Source: Modestobacter italicus (GTDB lineage Bacteria > Actinomycetota > Actinomycetes > Mycobacteriales > Geodermatophilaceae). Taken from it: 64,000 nucleotides of DNA. The notes beneath the pieces were generated by a model. That model did not search any database, was not told the origin of the DNA, and saw only the letters and a program-made list of their open reading frames with translations. Numbering within the stretch: position 1 is the stretch's first letter; every line of letters begins with the position of its first letter. This document shows positions 7,917-17,101 of this stretch, piece after piece. The stretch spans positions 124,001-188,000 of the forward strand of contig NZ_JABGCJ010000001.1 of the NCBI RefSeq assembly GCF_019799965.1, in the 5' to 3' direction. Position numbers and translations under genes: made by a program.

Positions 7917-8800
7917 GCGACGTCCGCGGAGGTGCGGATGCCGGCGAACAGGTCGTCCTCCGGGGTGGTCGAGTCGACCAGCGAGCGGGCCAGCTCGTAG
8001 TCCTCGGTCGGCCAGGTGCGGGTCTGCAGGTCCAGCGGGACGGAGAACCAGCGGCCGGTGGGGTCGATCTGGGTGGCGTGGGCGATCAGGGCCGCATCAC
8101 GCACCGGGAAGTACTCGGCGCAGGGCACCCGGGTGGTCACCCGGTGCGAGATGTCGTTGGCCGGGTCCCAGTTCGCCAGCCACTCCGTGTAGGGGGACTC
8201 GGCGCCGGTGGCCAGCATCGCCTCGTGCAGCGCCTTCGTCCGCGGCAGCGTGAAGCCCATGTGGTAGTAGAGCTTGCTGACCTGCCAGGGCTCCCCGAGC
8301 TCGGGGTACCGGTCGGGGTCGCCGGCCGCCTCGAACGCGTGCACGGAGATCTCGTGGGTCTTGATGTGGTCGGGGTGGGGGTAGCCCCCGCGCTCGTCGT
8401 AGGTGGTCATCACCTGCGGCTTGAACCGCCGGATCAGCGCGACCAGCGGGGCCGCGGCCTCCTCGACCGGGACCAGGGCGAAGCAGCCCTCCGGCAGCGG
8501 CGGCAGCGGGTCGCCCTCGGGCAGCCCGGAGTCGACGAAGCCGAGGAACTCCTGCTCCACGCCCAGGATCTCGCGGGCCCGGGCCATCTCCTCGGTACGG
8601 ATCTCCGCCATCCGCTCCCAGACGTCGGGGCGGTCCATGGCCGGGTTGAGGACCGAGCCGCGCTCTCCCCCGGTACAGGTGGCCACCAGCACGCGGGCCC
8701 CCTCGGCGACGTACTTCGCCATCGTCGCGGCGCCCTTGCTCGACTCGTCGTCCGGGTGCGCGTGCACCGCGAGCAGCCGCAGCTGGTCCGGTTCGGTCAC
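7913..8800 (-). CDS. mca: Mycothiol S-conjugate amidase
   Basis: A 295-residue zinc amidase of the LmbE/PIG-L family. Mca cleaves mycothiol S-conjugates to release mercapturic acids for export, recycling GlcN-Ins. The zinc motif [21 protein letters not shown] lies near the N-terminus. The [13 protein letters not shown] extension is typical of Mca rather than Msh[16 protein letters not shown] supplies the third metal ligand, and the length is close to the mycobacterial enzyme. The start is a GTG at 8800 with AGGAG 5 nt upstream. It is divergent from greA, as in M. tuberculosis, and implies that the host makes mycothiol. Confidence 0.93.
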   Translation of the reverse strand: MTEPDQLRLLAVHAHPDDESSKGAATMAKYVAEGARVLVATCTGGERGSVLNPAMDRPDVWERMAEIRTEEMARAREILGVEQEFLGFVDSGLPEGDPLPPLPEGCFALVPVEEAAAPLVALIRRFKPQVMTTYDERGGYPHPDHIKTHEISVHAFEAAGDPDRYPELGEPWQVSKLYYHMGFTLPRTKALHEAMLATGAESPYTEWLANWDPANDISHRVTTRVPCAEYFPVRDAALIAHATQIDPTGRWFSVPLDLQTRTWPTEDYELARSLVDSTTPEDDLFAGIRTSADVA

Positions 8801-9076
8801 GGTCTCTCCTCGCTCCGCTCGTCGAACCCGTGCCCGACGGTGCTGCCTGCATGGCCCACTCGGCCACACCGGCCATGGTCCCACTCGGGTGACGGTCCTG
8901 GCACGCCCCCGAGGAGGACCGGATGTGCGCCGCGCCACTCCCGGGCGAGGTGCGACCACGGCCGGAGCCGTTCCGTTGACCCCTGCACGAGGCCGCGCCG
9001 CGGTGTTAGGTTGCTCGGATTGACCAGCGGTGGTCCTCGGAGCAGAGGGCCGCCACACGAGCACCGGGAGCACTAC

Positions 9077-9583
9077 GTGTCCACCCCCACTGACGAGCAG
9101 GACCAGGGCGTCTGGCTGACGCAGGAGGCCCACGACCGGCTGCGCGCCGAGCTCGACCAGCTGGTGGCGAACCGTCCGGCCATGGCCAAGGAGATCAACG
9201 ACCGCCGCGAGGAGGGTGACCTCAAGGAGAACGGCGGTTACCACGCTGCCCGCGAGGAGCAGGGCAAGCAGGAGGGCCGGATCCGCCAGCTGACCGACCT
9301 GCTGCGCAAGGCCCGCGTCGGTGACGCCCCCACCACGGCCACCCACGCGGCCCTCGGCACGGTCATCACCATCGCCTTCGACGGCGACGAGGACGACACC
9401 GAGAAGTTCCTCCTCGGCTCCCGCGAGATCGCCGGGACCACCGAGCTCACCGTCTACTCCCCCGAGTCGGCGCTGGGCTCGGCGATCGTCGGCGCCGAGC
9501 CGGGGGCGACGGTCACCTACCAGGCCCCCAACGGCAAGGACATCTCCGTGAAGGTCCTCGCCGTCGAGCCGTTCGTCCCCTGA
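9077..9583 (+). CDS. greA: Transcription elongation factor GreA
   Basis: A 168-residue GreA. It binds the RNA polymerase secondary channel and stimulates cleavage of backtracked transcripts. The N-terminal coiled coil carries [21 protein letters not shown] (about 35-55), whose acidic tip residues Asp and Glu coordinate the catalytic Mg. The C-terminal FKBP-like domain ends [14 protein letters not shown]. The start is a GTG at 9077 with GGGAG at 9066-9070; the longer open frame upstream is not part of the protein. The RNHCP gene follows after 8 nt, so the two are probably cotranscribed. Confidence 0.95.
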   Translation: MSTPTDEQDQGVWLTQEAHDRLRAELDQLVANRPAMAKEINDRREEGDLKENGGYHAAREEQGKQEGRIRQLTDLLRKARVGDAPTTATHAALGTVITIAFDGDEDDTEKFLLGSREIAGTTELTVYSPESALGSAIVGAEPGATVTYQAPNGKDISVKVLAVEPFVP

Positions 9584-9591
9584 TCGACCGC

Positions 9592-9936
9592 ATGACCAGC
9601 ACGGTGGACGGCGGGCACACGCGGGGCCGGCGGGCGGAGAACACCACCTTCGTCTGCGGGCACTGCGAGACCCTCGTGCCGGCCAACACCGACGGGCACT
9701 ACCGCAACCACTGCCCGTGGTGCCTGTGGTCGTTGCACGTCGACGAGCTGCCCGGCGACCGGGCGAGCGAGTGCCGGGCGCTGATGGAGCCGATCGGCCT
9801 GGTGGAGAAGTCGGGCAAGGGCTGGCAGGTGGTGCACCGGTGCACCACCTGCGGCCACCGGCAGCCCAACCGGCTGGTCCGGGACGGCGCAGCTCCCGAC
9901 GACCTGGACCTGGTGCTGCAGCTTCCCTGGCTCTGA
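9592..9936 (+). CDS. RNHCP-domain zinc-ribbon-like protein
   Basis: A 114-residue protein of the RNHCP family, named for the motif visible here ([16 protein letters not shown]). Two CxxC pairs, CGHC and CTTCGH, together with CPWC suggest zinc binding. The family often occurs near translation genes and its role is not established. It lies 8 nt after greA with its own ATG. A strong bidirectional hairpin follows at 9975-10008. Confidence 0.85.
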   Translation: MTSTVDGGHTRGRRAENTTFVCGHCETLVPANTDGHYRNHCPWCLWSLHVDELPGDRASECRALMEPIGLVEKSGKGWQVVHRCTTCGHRQPNRLVRDGAAPDDLDLVLQLPWL

Positions 9937-9974
9937 CCTCCGGCCCGTTCACGGCGGCGACCGGGCGGCGCCGA

Positions 9975-10008
9975 AACGGCCCCACGGACACGAGTCCGTG
10001 GGGCCGTT
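9975..10008. terminator. Bidirectional intrinsic-type hairpin between RNHCP gene and M3 peptidase gene
   Basis: A perfect 15-bp stem, AACGGCCCCACGGAC paired with its complement, closes a 4-nt ACGA loop. It lies between convergent genes, so it can end transcripts from both sides. There is no long T-tract, which is common in GC-rich actinobacteria. Confidence 0.85.
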
Positions 10009-10021
10009 CGGCGTTGCGGGG

Positions 10022-12103
10022 TCAGGCGGCGGGGGCGAGCCCGCGCCGGCGGAGCAGCGGGCCGGTGTCGGCTGCGCGGCCGCGGACGGCGGCGAAGGCG
10101 CCCAGCGGGTCGACCGAGCCACCCCGGGAGAGCAGCCGGTCGCGGAACACGTCGCCGTTCGCCCGGCGCAGCCCGCCGTTCTCCTTGAACCACTCCACGG
10201 TGTCGGCGTCCAGCACCTCCGACCAGATGTAGGAGTAGTAGCCGGCCGAGTAGCCGCCGGCGAAGACGTGCTGGAAGTACGTCGTCCGGTACCGCGGCGG
10301 CACGAGGTCGAAGGCCACGCCGGCGTCGGCGAGCGCCTGCGCCTCGAACGCCTGCGGGTCGGTGACCCGCGTGTCCGGCCCGATCCGGTGCCAGGCCTGG
10401 TCGAGCAGCGTGGCGCCCAGGTACTCGACGGTGGCGAACCCCTCACCCCAGAGAGCGGCGGCCTCGATCGCGGCGACGGTCTCCTGGGCCAGCGGCTCAC
10501 CGGTCTCGACGTGCTTGGCGTAGTGGGCCAGCACCTCCGGCCACAGCGCCCACATCTCGTTGACCTGGCTGGGGAACTCGACGAAGTCCCGCGGCACGCT
10601 GGTGCCGGAGAAGCGCGGGTAGGTCACCGCCGAGGACAGCCCGTGCAGCGCGTGCCCGAACTCGTGGAACAGCGTGGTGACCTCGTCGAGGGTCAGCAGC
10701 GTCGGTTGCCCGGCCGCCGCCCGGGTGACGTTGAGGCAGTTGAACACCACCGGCCGGGTGCCGAGCAGGCCCGACTGGTGCACGAACGAGCTCATCCACG
10801 CGCCACCGCGCTTGCCCTCGCGGGCGAAGAAGTCACCCAGGTACAGCCCGACGGGCTGCTCGTCGGCGAAGACCTCCCAGACCCGGACGTCGGGGTGGTA
10901 GCCCTGCAGGTCCGGGCGCGGGGTGAAGGTGAGGCCGTAGAGCAGCTCGGCGGCACGGAAGACCCCGTCGACGAGCACCCGGTCCAGCTCGAACCACGGA
11001 CGCAGCGCCGCGCTGTCGACGGCGTACCGCTCGGCCCGCACCCGCTCGGAGTAGAACGCCCAGTCCCAGGCGGCCAGCTCCACCCCGTCGGCGGCAGCCA
11101 CCTCGGCGAGCACCGCGGCCTCGGCCCGGGCGTTGGCCATCGCCGGCGGCACGAGGGCGCCCAGCAGCTCGTCGACGGCGGCGGAGGTCTCCGCGGTCTG
11201 GTCGGCGGCGATCAGGTCGGCGTGGGTGGTGAAGCCCAGCAGCCGGGCGCGCACCGCGCGCAGGTGGGCCATCTCCGCGGCGATCGGGCCGTTGTCGTGC
11301 TCCCCGGCCGAGGCGCGGCTCAGCGACGCCTCGTGCAGCCGGCGGCGCAGCTCGCGGTTGCGCAGCTTGGCCAGCGCCGGCTGACCGCTGGGCAGCACCA
11401 GGGTGAGCAGGTACCCGCCCTCGTGGCCACGCTCGGCGGCGGCGCCGGCGGCGGCCTGCACCTCGGCCGGGCTCAGTCCGTCCAGCTCGGTCTCGTCGGT
11501 GACCAGCACCGCCGCGGCCTCGGTGGCCACCACCAGGTTCTGCCCGAAGGTCGTCGACAGCTCGGACAGCCGCTGGTTGAGGTCGCGGAGCTGCTCGCGG
11601 CCGGCGTCGTCCAACCCGGCGCCGGCGAGCACGAAGTCCAGGTGGTAGCGCTCGACCAACCGCAGCGACTCGGCGTCCAGGCCGGCCTCGTGCCGGCCGG
11701 TGTGCACCGCGTCGATCCGGGCGAACAGCGCCGGGTCGAGCCGCAGGGCGTCGGAGTGGGCCGCCGACAGCGGGGCCACCTCTCGCTCGATCTCCCGCAG
11801 CCGGTCACTGGCCATCGAGGACGCGAGGTTCCAGAACACCGCCTCGGCCCGGCCGAGCAGCTGACCCGAGCGCTCCAGCGCGACGACGGTGTTGTCGAAG
11901 GTCGGGTCGGCCGGGTCGGCCAGCAGCGCGGCGACCTCGGCCCGCTGCTCGGCCATGCCGGCCAGCAGCGCCTCCCGACAGTGCTCCAACGAGATGTCGG
12001 CGAACGGCGGCAGCTCGTAGGGCAGCGCGGACGGGGCAGCCAGCGGGTTGGACGCGGACAGGGGCGTTGGGTCCGGCGAGGGGGCCGGTGCGGCGGTGCT
12101 CAT
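10022..12103 (-). CDS. M3-family zinc metallopeptidase (oligopeptidase A / Dcp type)
   Basis: A 693-residue cytosolic peptidase that degrades short peptides. The zinc motif HEFGHALHG starts at about residue 480, with a downstream Glu in the FVEFPSQVNE segment as third ligand, and YRTTYFQHVFAGGYSAGYYSY near the C-terminus for substrate binding. Length matches the family (about 680). In-frame starts exist at 12118 (GTG), 12112 (ATG) and 12103 (ATG). I prefer 12103, with GGGCGGG before it, but the choice affects only five residues. It is followed on the minus strand by the bidirectional hairpin at 9975-10008. Confidence 0.92.
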   Translation of the reverse strand: MSTAAPAPSPDPTPLSASNPLAAPSALPYELPPFADISLEHCREALLAGMAEQRAEVAALLADPADPTFDNTVVALERSGQLLGRAEAVFWNLASSMASDRLREIEREVAPLSAAHSDALRLDPALFARIDAVHTGRHEAGLDAESLRLVERYHLDFVLAGAGLDDAGREQLRDLNQRLSELSTTFGQNLVVATEAAAVLVTDETELDGLSPAEVQAAAGAAAERGHEGGYLLTLVLPSGQPALAKLRNRELRRRLHEASLSRASAGEHDNGPIAAEMAHLRAVRARLLGFTTHADLIAADQTAETSAAVDELLGALVPPAMANARAEAAVLAEVAAADGVELAAWDWAFYSERVRAERYAVDSAALRPWFELDRVLVDGVFRAAELLYGLTFTPRPDLQGYHPDVRVWEVFADEQPVGLYLGDFFAREGKRGGAWMSSFVHQSGLLGTRPVVFNCLNVTRAAAGQPTLLTLDEVTTLFHEFGHALHGLSSAVTYPRFSGTSVPRDFVEFPSQVNEMWALWPEVLAHYAKHVETGEPLAQETVAAIEAAALWGEGFATVEYLGATLLDQAWHRIGPDTRVTDPQAFEAQALADAGVAFDLVPPRYRTTYFQHVFAGGYSAGYYSYIWSEVLDADTVEWFKENGGLRRANGDVFRDRLLSRGGSVDPLGAFAAVRGRAADTGPLLRRRGLAPAA

Positions 12104-12124
12104 CCCGCCCATCTTCACCCCGCG

Positions 12125-12158
12125 GCCCGGTGGGCCGTCACCCGACGGCCGACCGGGC
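12125..12158 (-). terminator. Hairpin downstream of the ABC permease gene
   Basis: Two stacked stems, GCCCGGT/ACCGGGC and GGCCGT/ACGGCC, are separated by a single symmetrical G/G mismatch and close a CACCCG loop. It lies about 70 nt past the permease stop and just before the M3 peptidase start, a sensible position for ending the exporter transcript. Confidence 0.6.
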
Positions 12159-12230
12159 TGCGATGCGGGCCTCCCGGCGGGGTCCAGCCGCGGGCGTGGG
12201 GATGGCGGGACCCGGCCGGGAGGTGCTGCA

Positions 12231-13040
12231 TCAGCGGCTGGAGGTGCGCAGGTAGGCGCGAACCGACAGGGGCACGAACACCGCCAGGATCGCCACCGCC
12301 CACAGCAGCGTGTAGAGCACCGGGTTCTGCAGCGACCATGCGTCCGGCTCCGGCAGGCCGGCCGGCATGTTGCCGAACAGCTCTCGCGCCGCCCGCACGA
12401 CCGTCGAGACCGGGTTCCACTCGGCGAAGTGCCGCAGCACCGTCGGGAAGGTCTCCAACGGCACGAAGGTGTCGGCGATGAACGTCAGCGGGAAGATCAC
12501 GATGAAGCTCGCGTTGTTCACCACCTCGGGGGTGCGGACCAGCAGCCCGACCATCGCCATCAGCCAGGAGATGGCGAAGGCGAACACCAGCAGGAGCAGG
12601 AACCCACCGATCGCCTCGGCGATGGAGCTGTTGATCCGCCAGCCGACGACGAGCCCGGTCAACGCCATCACCACGATGGAGATGACGTTGAGCCCCAGGT
12701 CGGCGACCGTTCGGCCGATCAGCACCGCCGAGCGGGACATCGGCAGCGACCGGAACCGGTCGATCAGCCCCTTCTGCAGGTCCTCGGCGATGCTGGCCCC
12801 GGTGACCGTGGACCCGAAGACCACCGTCTGGGCAAAGATCCCCGGGAGCAGGAACTCCGCGTAGCTGACCCCTGGGGGGAGCCCCTGGATGGCTCCGCCG
12901 AACACGTAGCGGAACAGCACCACGAACATGATCGGCGACAGCGTGGCGAAGACGATCAGGTCGGGCACCCGCTTGACCTTGATCAGGTTCCGCCGGGTGA
13001 TGACGACACTGTCGGAGACGGTCTCGGCCAGGGTGCTCAT
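12231..13040 (-). CDS. DrrB-type ABC-2 transporter permease
   Basis: A 269-residue membrane protein with six hydrophobic segments and the ABC-2 signature region (LIDRFRSLPMSRSAVLIGRTVAD) between the second and third. Such permeases pair with DrrA-like ATPases to export drugs, antibiotics or lipids. The ATG at 13040 overlaps the stop of the upstream ATPase gene (ATGA), so the two subunits are translationally coupled and made in equal amounts. The substrate is unknown. The longer open frame upstream is a shadow of the ATPase gene. Confidence 0.9.
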   Translation of the reverse strand: MSTLAETVSDSVVITRRNLIKVKRVPDLIVFATLSPIMFVVLFRYVFGGAIQGLPPGVSYAEFLLPGIFAQTVVFGSTVTGASIAEDLQKGLIDRFRSLPMSRSAVLIGRTVADLGLNVISIVVMALTGLVVGWRINSSIAEAIGGFLLLLVFAFAISWLMAMVGLLVRTPEVVNNASFIVIFPLTFIADTFVPLETFPTVLRHFAEWNPVSTVVRAARELFGNMPAGLPEPDAWSLQNPVLYTLLWAVAILAVFVPLSVRAYLRTSSR

Positions 13041-14041
13041 GACTGCGCTCCTGCACTGACGGTGGCGGTCGGCTCGTCGGCGGCGGAGTCGGGGTCGGCG
13101 TCCTCCGCCGAGCGCCCGGTGAGGGTGAGGAAGACGTCGTCCAGGTCCGGGCGGCGCAGCCCGATGTCGAGCACGTCGGCGCGGGCGCTGGACAGCCGGC
13201 GCAGTGCCTCGGCCAGCGTGTCGGTGCCGCCGGTGACCGGCAGGGAGAGCCGCCGGGTCTGCTGGTCGGCGTGCAGCTCGCCGTGCGCCAGCGGCCGCAG
13301 CGCGTCGGTGACCACGGCCAGCTGCTCGACCGTGCCCACGGTCAGCTCCAGCCGCTCGCCGCCGACCTGGGCCTTGAGCTCGTCGGCGGTGCCCCGGGCG
13401 ATGACCTGGCCGCGGTCGATGACCACCATCCGGTCGGCCAGCCGGTCGGCCTCCTCCAGGTACTGGGTGGTGAGCAGGATCGTCGTCCCGTCGTGCACCA
13501 GGTCGGCGATGAACTCCCACATCCCCAGCCGGCTGCGTGGGTCGAGCCCGGTGGTCGGCTCGTCGAGGAAGAGCACCCGCGGCCGGGCGATCAGCGAGGC
13601 GGCGATGTCCAGCCGCCGGCGCATGCCGCCGGAGTAGGTCTTCGCCGGCCGGTTCGCCGCGCCGGTCAGGTCGAACCGCTCGAGCAGCTGCCCGGCACGC
13701 GAGCGGGCCTCCTTCTTGCCCAGCCGGTACAGCCGGCCGACCATCTCCAGGTTCTCCGTCCCGGTCAGGTACTCGTCGACCGCGGCGTACTGGCCGGTGA
13801 GCCCGATGGCCGCGCGCACCTGGTCGGCCTGGGTGGCGACGTCGAGCCCGGCGACCTCGGCGCGCCCGGCGTCGGGCTGCAGCAGCGTGCTGAGGATCCG
13901 GACCACGGTGGTCTTGCCGGCCCCGTTCGGGCCGAGCAGCCCGAGGACGGTGCCCTCGGACACGGTGAGGTCGACCCCACCGAGCGCGGTGTTCTCCCCG
14001 AAGCGCTTCACGAGCCCCTCGACGACGACGGCATTGGTCAT
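13037..14041 (-). CDS. DrrA-type ABC transporter ATP-binding protein
   Basis: A 334-residue ATPase of the daunorubicin-resistance type. Walker A is GLLGPNGAGKTTV near residue 38, the signature YSGGMRRRLDIAASL follows at about 138, and Walker B is VLFLDEPTTGLDP. A C-terminal DUF4162-like extension of about 100 residues follows the H-loop, and the last 25 residues are acidic and low complexity. ATG at 14041 matches the conserved N-terminus better than the upstream GTG. It energises the permease encoded 4 nt into its own 3' end. The exported compound is not identifiable. Confidence 0.92.
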   Translation of the reverse strand: MTNAVVVEGLVKRFGENTALGGVDLTVSEGTVLGLLGPNGAGKTTVVRILSTLLQPDAGRAEVAGLDVATQADQVRAAIGLTGQYAAVDEYLTGTENLEMVGRLYRLGKKEARSRAGQLLERFDLTGAANRPAKTYSGGMRRRLDIAASLIARPRVLFLDEPTTGLDPRSRLGMWEFIADLVHDGTTILLTTQYLEEADRLADRMVVIDRGQVIARGTADELKAQVGGERLELTVGTVEQLAVVTDALRPLAHGELHADQQTRRLSLPVTGGTDTLAEALRRLSSARADVLDIGLRRPDLDDVFLTLTGRSAEDADPDSAADEPTATVSAGAQS

Positions 14042-14230
14042 GCCGCGCACGCTAGGCCCGCCCACCGACAGTTCTCACTGGCTTTTCCGGGCACCCAGCG
14101 GGTCGGTCCCATGAACACTCCTCGCAACGCGTGATCACTCCCGGCCGCCGCGGCGCGACGGCTCAGGGGTGCAGACCGGAGGCCGCGGGAGAACTCATCG
14201 GTCGCGGCGCGCCTGTCGACGGGCGGGGCC

Positions 14231-14347
14231 GTCCTCAGTCCCCCCGCGGGGGGCGTGCTCAGTCCCCCCGCGGGGGGCGTGCTCAGTCGACCTGCGGGGC
14301 CGTGCTCAGTCGACCTGCGGGGCCGTGCTCAGTCGACCTGCGGGGCA
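14231..14347. repeat. Five tandem 23-24-bp units spanning the ilvA stop codon
   Basis: Units begin at 14231, 14255, 14279, 14302 and 14325, all starting GTGCTCAGTC or GTCCTCAGTC on the plus strand. The three right-hand units are 23 bp and copy the coding 3' end of ilvA, including its stop. The two left-hand units are 24 bp and carry CCCCCCGCGGGGGG, a perfect 14-bp palindrome, in place of the gene-like half. The first coding copy contains the real stop at 14329-14331. Confidence 0.85.
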
Positions 14348-15555
14348 TAGCCGGCGGCGGCCAGCGCCGCCACCACGTCCCGGGCGTGGTCGGGGCCGCG
14401 GGTCTCCAGGTGGACGCCGATCTCCACCTCACCGAGGTCCAGCCGCGGCGTCGTCCGCTCGTGCTCGACCGAGAGCACGTTGGCCGCCAGCCCGGCCAGC
14501 TCGTGCAGCAGCCGGGCCAGTGAGCCGGGGCGGTCGGGGGCAGTCACCCGCAGCGACAGGTACCGCCCGGCGGCGGCCATGCCGTGCTGGACGACCTTCA
14601 TCATCAGCACCGGGTCGATGTTGCCGCCGGAGACGACCGCGACCACGGGCGGTGCGAAGGCGGCCGGGTCGGCCAGGAGCGCGGCGACCGCGGCCACCCC
14701 GGCCGGCTCGACGACCAGCTTGGCCCGCTCCACGCAGAACAGCAGCGCCCGGGAGAGGTCGCCCTCGGTAACGGTGACCACCTCGTCGACCAGCCCGGCC
14801 ACGTGCGCCAGGGTCAGGTCGCCGGGCGCGGCCACCGCGATGCCGTCGGCCATGGTGCTCATCGCGGTCAGCGGCACCGGCCGGCCGGCGGCCAGCGAGG
14901 CCGGGAACGCCGCGGCCGCGGCCGCCTGCACGGCGACCACCCGGACGTCGGGACGCCGGGCCTTCACCGCTGCGGCGATCCCGGAGACCAGCCCTCCACC
15001 ACCGGTGCAGACCACGACGGTGGCGACGTCCGGGCACTGCTCGAGCACCTCGAGGCCGACGGTGCCCTGCCCGGCGATCACGTCCGGGTGGTCGAAGGGG
15101 TGGATGAACACCGATCCGGTGGCGGCGGCGAACTCCACGGCCGACACCAGCGCCTCGGTGAGGGTGGCGCCGCCGAGCCGGGCGTCGGCGCCGTAGCCGC
15201 GGGTTGCGGCGACCTTGGGCAGCGGGGCGCTCTCGGGCATGAAGACGGTGGCGGCCGCACCGAGCTCGCGCGCGGCCAGCGCGACGCCCTGGGCGTGGTT
15301 GCCGGCGCTGGCCGCGACCACACCGCGGGCCCGCTCCTCGTCGGTCAGCCGGGCGATCCGGGTGTACGCGCCACGGATCTTGAACGAGCCGGTGCGCTGC
15401 AGGTTCTCGCACTTGAGCCACACCGGTCCGCCGACCCGCTCGGCCAGGGCGCGAGAGTGCTCCAGCGGCGTCCGCCGCACCACGCCGTCCAGCAGCTGGG
15501 CGGCCGCGTCGACGTCGGCGCCGCTGACCATGGGGACTGCACCGGGGACGGACAC
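14329..15555 (-). CDS. ilvA: Threonine ammonia-lyase (threonine deaminase)
   Basis: A 408-residue PLP enzyme converting threonine to 2-oxobutanoate, the first step of isoleucine synthesis. Visible motifs are GSFKIRGAY (PLP lysine), ASAGNHAQGVALAA, and CTGGGGLVSG, the glycine loop for the PLP phosphate. A C-terminal ACT-like domain starts near residue 335 (LRVTAPDRPGSLARLLHELAG). The short form with one ACT-like domain could be biosynthetic or a catabolic TdcB-like enzyme. The start is a GTG at 15555, with an ATG at 15531 as alternative. The final residues PQVD and the stop lie in the first unit of a tandem repeat that continues downstream. Confidence 0.88.
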   Translation of the reverse strand: MSVPGAVPMVSGADVDAAAQLLDGVVRRTPLEHSRALAERVGGPVWLKCENLQRTGSFKIRGAYTRIARLTDEERARGVVAASAGNHAQGVALAARELGAAATVFMPESAPLPKVAATRGYGADARLGGATLTEALVSAVEFAAATGSVFIHPFDHPDVIAGQGTVGLEVLEQCPDVATVVVCTGGGGLVSGIAAAVKARRPDVRVVAVQAAAAAAFPASLAAGRPVPLTAMSTMADGIAVAAPGDLTLAHVAGLVDEVVTVTEGDLSRALLFCVERAKLVVEPAGVAAVAALLADPAAFAPPVVAVVSGGNIDPVLMMKVVQHGMAAAGRYLSLRVTAPDRPGSLARLLHELAGLAANVLSVEHERTTPRLDLGEVEIGVHLETRGPDHARDVVAALAAAGYAPQVD

Positions 15556-15633
15556 GCCGCCGATCTTCGCAGCCCCCAGGTCGGCGGACCGACGGACACC
15601 CGGGTGTCACCGGTGCGTCGTACCGTGGTCGAG

Positions 15634-17100
15634 GTGACGGACGCCGCACCGCTGGGGACCTCGCAGTCCCCCACCCCACCTGCTCCCACGACCCTGGGCG
15701 AGCTCCGCGCCGCCGGAGCCCCTCCGAAGCCGGTCAAGGCCGAGATCCGCGACAACCTGCTCGCCCGGCTGGCCGCCGGGCAGCCCTCCCTGCCCGGCAT
15801 CGTCGGCTTCGAGGACACCGTGGTGCCCGAGGTCGAGCGGGCCCTGATCGCCGGCCACGACCTGGTGCTGCTCGGCGAGCGTGGCCAGGGCAAGACCCGG
15901 CTGATCCGCACCCTGGTCGGCCTGCTCGACGAGTGGACGCCGGTGCTGGTCGGCAGCGAGCTCAACGAGCACCCCCTGCAGCCGATCAGCGTCTGGGCGC
16001 ACCGGCAGATCGCCGAGCACGGCGACGCCACCCCGGTCGGCTGGCTGCACCGCAGCGAGCGGTTCGGCGAGAAGCTGGCCACCCCGGACACCAGCGTCGG
16101 CGACCTGATCGGCGACGTCGACCCGATCAAGGTCGCCGAGGGGCGCACCCTGGGCGACCCGGAGACGGTGCACTACGGCCTGGTGCCGCGCACCAACCGC
16201 GGCATCTTCAGCGTCAACGAGCTGCCCGACCTGGCCGAGCGGATCCAGGTCGCGCTGCTGAACGTGCTCGAGGAACGGGACATCCAGATCCGCGGCTACC
16301 GGGTGCGGCTGCCGCTGGACCTGCTGCTGGTCGCCAGCGCGAACCCCGAGGACTACACCAACCGCGGCCGGATCATCACCCCGCTCAAGGACCGGTTCGG
16401 CGCCGAGGTGCGCACCCACTACCCGATCGAGCTGGCCGACGAGGTGCGCCTGCTGCACCAGGAGGCACAGACCGGCTGGCTGACCGGCAACGGGCTGGAC
16501 GCCCCGCTGGTGCCCGAGCACCTGGTGGAGATCGTCGCCCGGTTCACCCGCCTGGTCCGCGAGTCCAGCCACGTCGACCAGCGGTCCGGGGTCAGCGCCC
16601 GGTTCGCCATCGCCGGGCTGGAGACGGTCGCCGCCTCCGCCGTCCGGCGCGCCGCGGTGGCCGGGGAGACGCGGCCGGTGGCGCGGGTCGTCGACCTGCC
16701 CAGCATCGTGCCGGCGAGCCGCGGCAAGGTCGAGTTCGCCGACGCCGGCAGCGACCCCGACGACGACCGCGACCTGGAGGTGCTGGAGCACCTGCTGCGA
16801 CAGGCGACGGCGCAGACCTTCCGGGCCCGCTGCGGCGGGCTGGACCTGACCGGGCTGCAGGAGCACTTCACCGGCGGGGACACCGTGGAGTCCGGCGACC
16901 TCGTGCCCGCCGCGGCCCTGCTGGGGCAGCTGGGCACCATCCCCCACCTGGCCCAGCTGCTGGGCCGCCTCGGGGTGCCCGAGGGCGAGCAGTCCGCGGA
17001 GCAGGCCGCCGCGGCGGTCGAGTTCGCGCTCGAGGGGCTCTGGCTCACCCGCCGGCTGGCCAAGGACACCGACGGCTCCCGCACGGTGTACGGGGCCTGA
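15634..17100 (+). CDS. MoxR/BchI-type AAA+ ATPase
   Basis: A 488-residue AAA+ protein. Walker A is GERGQGKT at residues 81-88 and the sensor/Walker B area contains NRGIFSVNELPDL. SANPEDYTNRGRIITPLKDRF is the sensor 1 and arginine-finger region seen in magnesium chelatase and MoxR ATPases. Genomes often label such proteins 'sigma-54 interacting', but there is no sigma-54 GAFTGA motif. It is followed after 1 nt by a VWA-domain protein, the standard MoxR partner arrangement, used as chaperones for assembling or activating metal or envelope complexes. The client is unknown. The open frame extends far upstream; the GTG at 15634 (or 15625) fits the family N-terminus. Confidence 0.85.
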   Translation: MTDAAPLGTSQSPTPPAPTTLGELRAAGAPPKPVKAEIRDNLLARLAAGQPSLPGIVGFEDTVVPEVERALIAGHDLVLLGERGQGKTRLIRTLVGLLDEWTPVLVGSELNEHPLQPISVWAHRQIAEHGDATPVGWLHRSERFGEKLATPDTSVGDLIGDVDPIKVAEGRTLGDPETVHYGLVPRTNRGIFSVNELPDLAERIQVALLNVLEERDIQIRGYRVRLPLDLLLVASANPEDYTNRGRIITPLKDRFGAEVRTHYPIELADEVRLLHQEAQTGWLTGNGLDAPLVPEHLVEIVARFTRLVRESSHVDQRSGVSARFAIAGLETVAASAVRRAAVAGETRPVARVVDLPSIVPASRGKVEFADAGSDPDDDRDLEVLEHLLRQATAQTFRARCGGLDLTGLQEHFTGGDTVESGDLVPAAALLGQLGTIPHLAQLLGRLGVPEGEQSAEQAAAAVEFALEGLWLTRRLAKDTDGSRTVYGA

Positions 17101-17101
17101 C

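Noticed and set aside
8801..9076. TTGACC at 8976-8981 with TTAGGT at 9006-9011 as a greA promoter
   Set aside because: Spacing of 24 nt is too long for a normal sigma-70-type promoter, so it was not listed as a feature.
14231..14347. CRISPR-like array downstream of ilvA
   Set aside because: Units are contiguous 23-24-bp tandem copies without unique spacers and no cas genes are present.
14584..15633. Plus-strand extension of the MoxR-type ATPase over ilvA
   Set aside because: The extension is the antisense of ilvA and rich in Gly/Arg/His without domain features; the ATPase N-terminus fits the GTG at 15634.
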